From NCBI RefSeq assembly GCF_024721015.1, contig NZ_JANAIF010000010.1, positions 18,691 to 82,690 of the forward strand: a stretch of 64,000 nt of DNA. Reading direction: 5' to 3'. A program made the position numbers and the translations under genes. The stretch comes from Xenorhabdus bovienii (lineage in GTDB: Bacteria > Pseudomonadota > Gammaproteobacteria > Enterobacterales > Enterobacteriaceae). The notes under the pieces were generated by a model, which had not been told where the DNA came from, did not search any database, and was given only the letters and a program-made list of their open reading frames with translations. This document shows positions 60,842 to 64,000 of this stretch, one piece after another. The stretch's first letter is position 1, and each line of letters opens with the position of its first letter.

Positions 60842-62899
60842 AATCTGGCCGGCGGCAATGCCGTTAATATTACTTTTCCATTTAGTGCCCGTTCCCCGGA
60901 CAATAGTGACCTGTCCGTTCTTCACCTCAGATCCCATCACCATCCCGGCTTTATGGAACTGGTCTTTGTACTTTAATCCGACACCCACGTCATAGAGAGC
61001 AGCACTATCTCCTTTAATATCAAAGACCGCCGTGGCCTTCGTCTGCACCGCTGCCGCATTCTCCCCCACATCGGCCTGTACTTTCTTCATATCCTCGGCA
61101 AAGGCTTCTCGGTCCGTAACCTGCGTGGTCTGAACGTGCAATATATCTGCTTTAAGATCACCATTCACTTTCAACTGTCGCTGAACAATTGCCCCTTCCA
61201 CCGCGGCGTTCTCCATGATGGCTTCGGAGTTAAAGTCCATCTGCTCCTGCAACCGCTGGCCTGCTTTGTTGGAAAGAAATTCCTTACCTGCCGCATCGAT
61301 GATCCAGTTCGTATCCGAAGAAGACTCCCCACGAATGAATGCCGTCCACGGGGACTGATTACCGGACTTGTCCACCAGCCGCGCACGGAAATAGAAGGCA
61401 ACGCCTGCCGCCAGTCCCTGCATTGTGTGCGTTCGCTGGGGATAGGGGATATCGGCCAGTAACATTAACCCTTCACTGTCATTCGTCTTGCTGTACTGGA
61501 TTTCAGTTTTTAACGTGTCGTCCGTCTGGGGCGCAAACCCCCAATCTAGCTGGATACCGAAGATGATCGGGGTGGCCTTGAAGCCCAACGGTGCCGGAGG
61601 GTTGCCCTCTTTCCCTTTCAGATGAGTTTCAGGGGCGTTTGCCCAGAGACTGGGTATCTCAGCGGCATTAATGGCTCTCACCCGCGCCTGATAGCGGCCA
61701 GCGTAGATATTGGGAATTTCAAAGCCCTGTGTAGAGGTTCGGGGTGCAGATATCCAGTTGCCGTTATCACGCCGCCATTCAGCTTCATACGCAATCGCAC
61801 TCTCGGCTGCATTCCAGGTGACTCTCAATGTCGTGACGGCAATCCCCTGATTCACCACGGAATAACTGCTGATACCGACATTTTTCGGTGGCAGTTGAAC
61901 GCCGGGCGGAATGACAGAAATGGGGCGCTCGTCTATTCGGGTGCCAGTGTCGATATGGTCATACTTATCGGGGTTATGCTCAACGGCGGTGATATCGAAT
62001 GACACCCCGTCCTCACCCTCTTTAATCCCCGTGACCCTGAATTGCTGGACAGCCAAATCCGTGGCATCAATCGCCCAGACATTTTCAGTGGCGGGGATTT
62101 CTGAGTATTCCGTGGTGACAGTAACTATCTGCCCATTGACGGCTTGGATAGTTCGCCCTTCCGCTTTACCAGAAGGCAGGTTCAGAATTAACCGCTCACC
62201 GACCTTCGCAGACGATACCCTGTCTAATGTAATGTTACGCCCATCCACCGCACTGATACGTCCACCCAGTACACGACCGGAAAACATTTCATCCGCCACA
62301 CCGATAATGTAACCGGGTAAGGGGATCTTTCCATCCAATCCCACCGTAAACGACACCATGCGGTCACCCCCGATACGACGCTTGCCATATCCAATCGGAA
62401 CCGGATTCCCCTGCGCGATGGAGTTGACTGGCCCACCAAACGCATAACTGGGTTTATTGTCGGGATCTTCCCGTCGTGCCAATCCGCCCGGCATCGGTGA
62501 TAACATCTGCACCACGCCCCCCAGCATCATAGAAGCACCGGACATCACGAGTGGAACGCCCCACGGAGTGGCCCATGCAAATACCCCGGCTACTACCATC
62601 ACTGCACCGAGAATAGTCTGGAAGATACCCGCCTTTTTGCTGCCAATGATCACCGGTACAATCCGAATGTCGCCTTCACCGGATAATTCCAGTTCGTCAC
62701 GGTTGATATTGCGTTTTCCGATGAATACGGCAAAAGTCAGCCCGCGCTCTTTCGCGGTTAACAGGAACTTTTCAAAACCGTCAACAAGGACAGACAGCGC
62801 CCTGATAGCCTCTATGGGAGAAGATACCGCCAGCTTATACTCTCGCCCGAATTGGGGTATCAGCACGCCAGAAAGCCGTATTGTTCGTAGTGTATTCAT
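60837..62899 (-). pseudogene. 5' half of a tail-tip gene: gpI-like N-terminus fused to C-terminal half of gpJ
   Basis: ATG 62899 with GGAG upstream. Residues 1 to about 180 look like lambda gpI, the tail assembly protein: IRLSGVLIPQFGREYKLAVS, IEAIRALSVLVDGFEKFL, FQTILGAVMVVAGVF and VNSIAQGNPVPIGYGKRRIGG. From about residue 185 it continues as the middle and C-terminal half of gpJ (VGLDGKIPLPGYIIGVADEM, then two FN3-like domains about 370-560 and the helical DRAE-type region with NKAGQRLQEQMDFNSEAI). The usual gpJ N-terminal part, about 400 residues, is missing, so an in-frame deletion joined I to J. The gene is cut at 60837 by the transposon; rejoined with 52804-54226 it gives 1161 codons. 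Confidence 0.85.
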
Positions 62900-62953
62900 G
62901 AAGTTACTCCGACAAAAAACCCGCCGAAGCGCTGAGGAATCCCCAGAAAATAG

Positions 62954-63019
62954 ACAGGCATAGCGTTGTGTGATCTACTGATTGTTCCACCAAGTCAATA
63001 AGGTCACTGCTATGCCTGT
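62954..63019 (+). repeat. 11-bp inverted repeat covering the IS4 transposase start codon
   Basis: ACAGGCATAGC (62954-62964) and GCTATGCCTGT (63009-63019) pair perfectly with a 44-nt loop; the second arm includes the start ATG at 63012. RNA read in from outside the insertion could fold and hide the start codon, as known for IS10 and IS50. Confidence 0.55.
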
Positions 63020-64000
63020 ACGTGAAATATGTCATAACTTCTTTAAAGATGCTTTATCACCATTTCATAAATATCGTCAGAATGCATTAATCGATGCCAC
63101 TATCGCTTTGATTAATGGTGCTTCTCTTACGTTAACCAGCATTGGGCGCTTTTTACCAGGAAACGCTCACGTCAAACATAAAATTAAACGTATTGATCGG
63201 CTACTCGGTAATGAAGCTCTTCATAGGGATATTCCTGATATCTTTCGTAATATTATTGCTATGCTGACTGAGTCACTCTCATTGTGTGTCATAGCTGTTG
63301 ATTGGAGTGGATATCCCTCACAAGAACATCATGTACTCCGTGCGAGTTTAATTTGTGATGGACGCTCAATTCCTTTGTTAAGTCAAATAGTTCCCTCATG
63401 TGAACAACAAAATGTAACCATCCAAAATGCATTTCTTGACATGCTAGCGAGTGCTGTTAACCCTAAAGCTAGAGTAATTATTGTTACGGATGCAGGTTTT
63501 CAAAATGCAGGGTTCAAACAGATAAAAACGCTCGGTTGGGATTTCGTCGGACGCATTCGAGGAAATACTCAACTAAGACTTGAAAAATAGGGTGAGCTTT
63601 GGTTTAAACGGCAAGCTTTAAAAGCAACTACAACCCCACAGTTTTTAGGGTTTGGCACATTATCAAAAGCAGAATATGCACGTTGCGATGGTTATTTTTA
63701 TCTTCATAAAAGACCGAATAAAGGGAGAAAATTCAAAAAATCACGATATCGAATGGTACGAAAATCTCAGGTCAAAGATGGACGTTCGGCAGCAATGGAA
63801 CCTTGGCTTATTTTTACTAGTATGGATGATTTTAAACCTCGTCAGGTTATGAAAATTTACAGCCGAAGAATGCAAATAGAGCAAAATTTTAGGGATGAAA
63901 AGAGTGAACGTTTTGGATTTGGTCTTAGAGCAAGTTATAGCCACGGTGCTGGTCGTTTATCAGTATTGAGTCTACTTGCTACACTGAGTTCAGTTGTACT
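63012..64000 (+). pseudogene. IS4-family transposase with internal stop, runs off the right edge
   Basis: ATG 63012 (MPVREICHNFFKDALSPFHK) starts the frame; a longer upstream start at 62982 is possible. The DDE residues are in VIAVDWSGYPS (first Asp), VIIVTDAGFQNAGF (second Asp) and the IS4 signature YSRRMQIEQNFRDEKSERFG (Tyr-Arg-Glu-Lys). A TAG at 63588-63590 interrupts the frame (LRLEK|stop|GELWFKRQ), which continues open in the same phase to the window end. The internal stop makes the copy here probably inactive. The IS ends are not defined; the left end must lie between 62899 and 63012. Confidence 0.85.

Noticed and set aside
60711..60995. 94-codon plus-strand frame across the right transposon end
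   Set aside because: It crosses the inverted repeat and runs antisense to the tail-tip gene.

Overview
The window looks like the chromosome of an entomopathogenic Morganellaceae bacterium, most likely Xenorhabdus or a close relative such as Photorhabdus. This is an inference from gene content. The backbone follows the E. coli 50-53 min gene order (yfcD-yfcG-yfcH; ubiX-purF-cvpA-dedD-folC-accD-dedA-truA-usg-pdxB; fabB-mnmC; yfcL-epmC-yfcA-aroC-prmB; smrB-sixA-fadJ-fadI-yfcZ-fadL-mlaA-argW). AT-rich accessory blocks are inserted between these core segments.

Layout. Positions 1-4087 hold the 5' part of a large PfaA-type (polyunsaturated-fatty-acid-synthase-like) polyketide synthase reading off the left edge; an orphan membrane protein and AT-rich DNA follow. 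Positions 5.8-18 kb are core metabolism: Nudix hydrolase, YfcG, flavin prenyltransferase, purine, folate and fatty-acid initiation genes, pseudouridine synthase and PLP synthesis, with a PurR operator before cvpA-purF. Positions 18-25 kb carry a DMT-family exporter and a complete tricarboxylate uptake locus (tctDE divergent from tctCBA) where E. coli has flk and yfcJ. Positions 25-34.6 kb carry fabB (with FadR and FabR boxes), mnmC, a GNAT enzyme, two tandem coiled-coil membrane-anchored paralogues, and yfcL-epmC-yfcA-aroC-prmB. Positions 34.8-42.9 kb form a histidine utilisation island (permease, hutH, hutU, hutC, hutG, hutI), with the same HutC-type palindrome in front of hutU and hutI. Positions 43-51 kb are smrB, sixA, fadJ-fadI, yfcZ, fadL and mlaA, with FadR-like boxes before fadI and fadL.

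Positions 51.1-64 kb are a decayed lambda-like prophage or island at the argW position. Only the first 27 nt of a tRNA-Arg(CCU) gene remain beside mlaA. A tail-collar fibre gene follows, then a tail-tip gene on the other strand. That tail-tip gene is itself an apparent in-frame fusion of a gpI-like N-terminus to the C-terminal half of gpJ. It is split by a 6.6-kb Tn3-family transposon (54232-60836) with 39-bp terminal inverted repeats and a perfect 5-bp target duplication, GAGAT. Removing the transposon and one GAGAT restores a single 1161-codon frame. The transposase (frameshift) and resolvase (in-frame stop) are both broken. The cargo is intact: a class-2 OLD-type ATPase/TOPRIM nuclease overlapping a very small UvrD-like helicase, a Gabija-like anti-phage pair. 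An IS4-family insertion sequence with an internal stop codon closes the window.

The most notable system is this two-gene Gabija-like module travelling as Tn3 cargo directly downstream of the resolvase gene. Its helicase is only 356 residues and has an unusual Arg in the P-loop.
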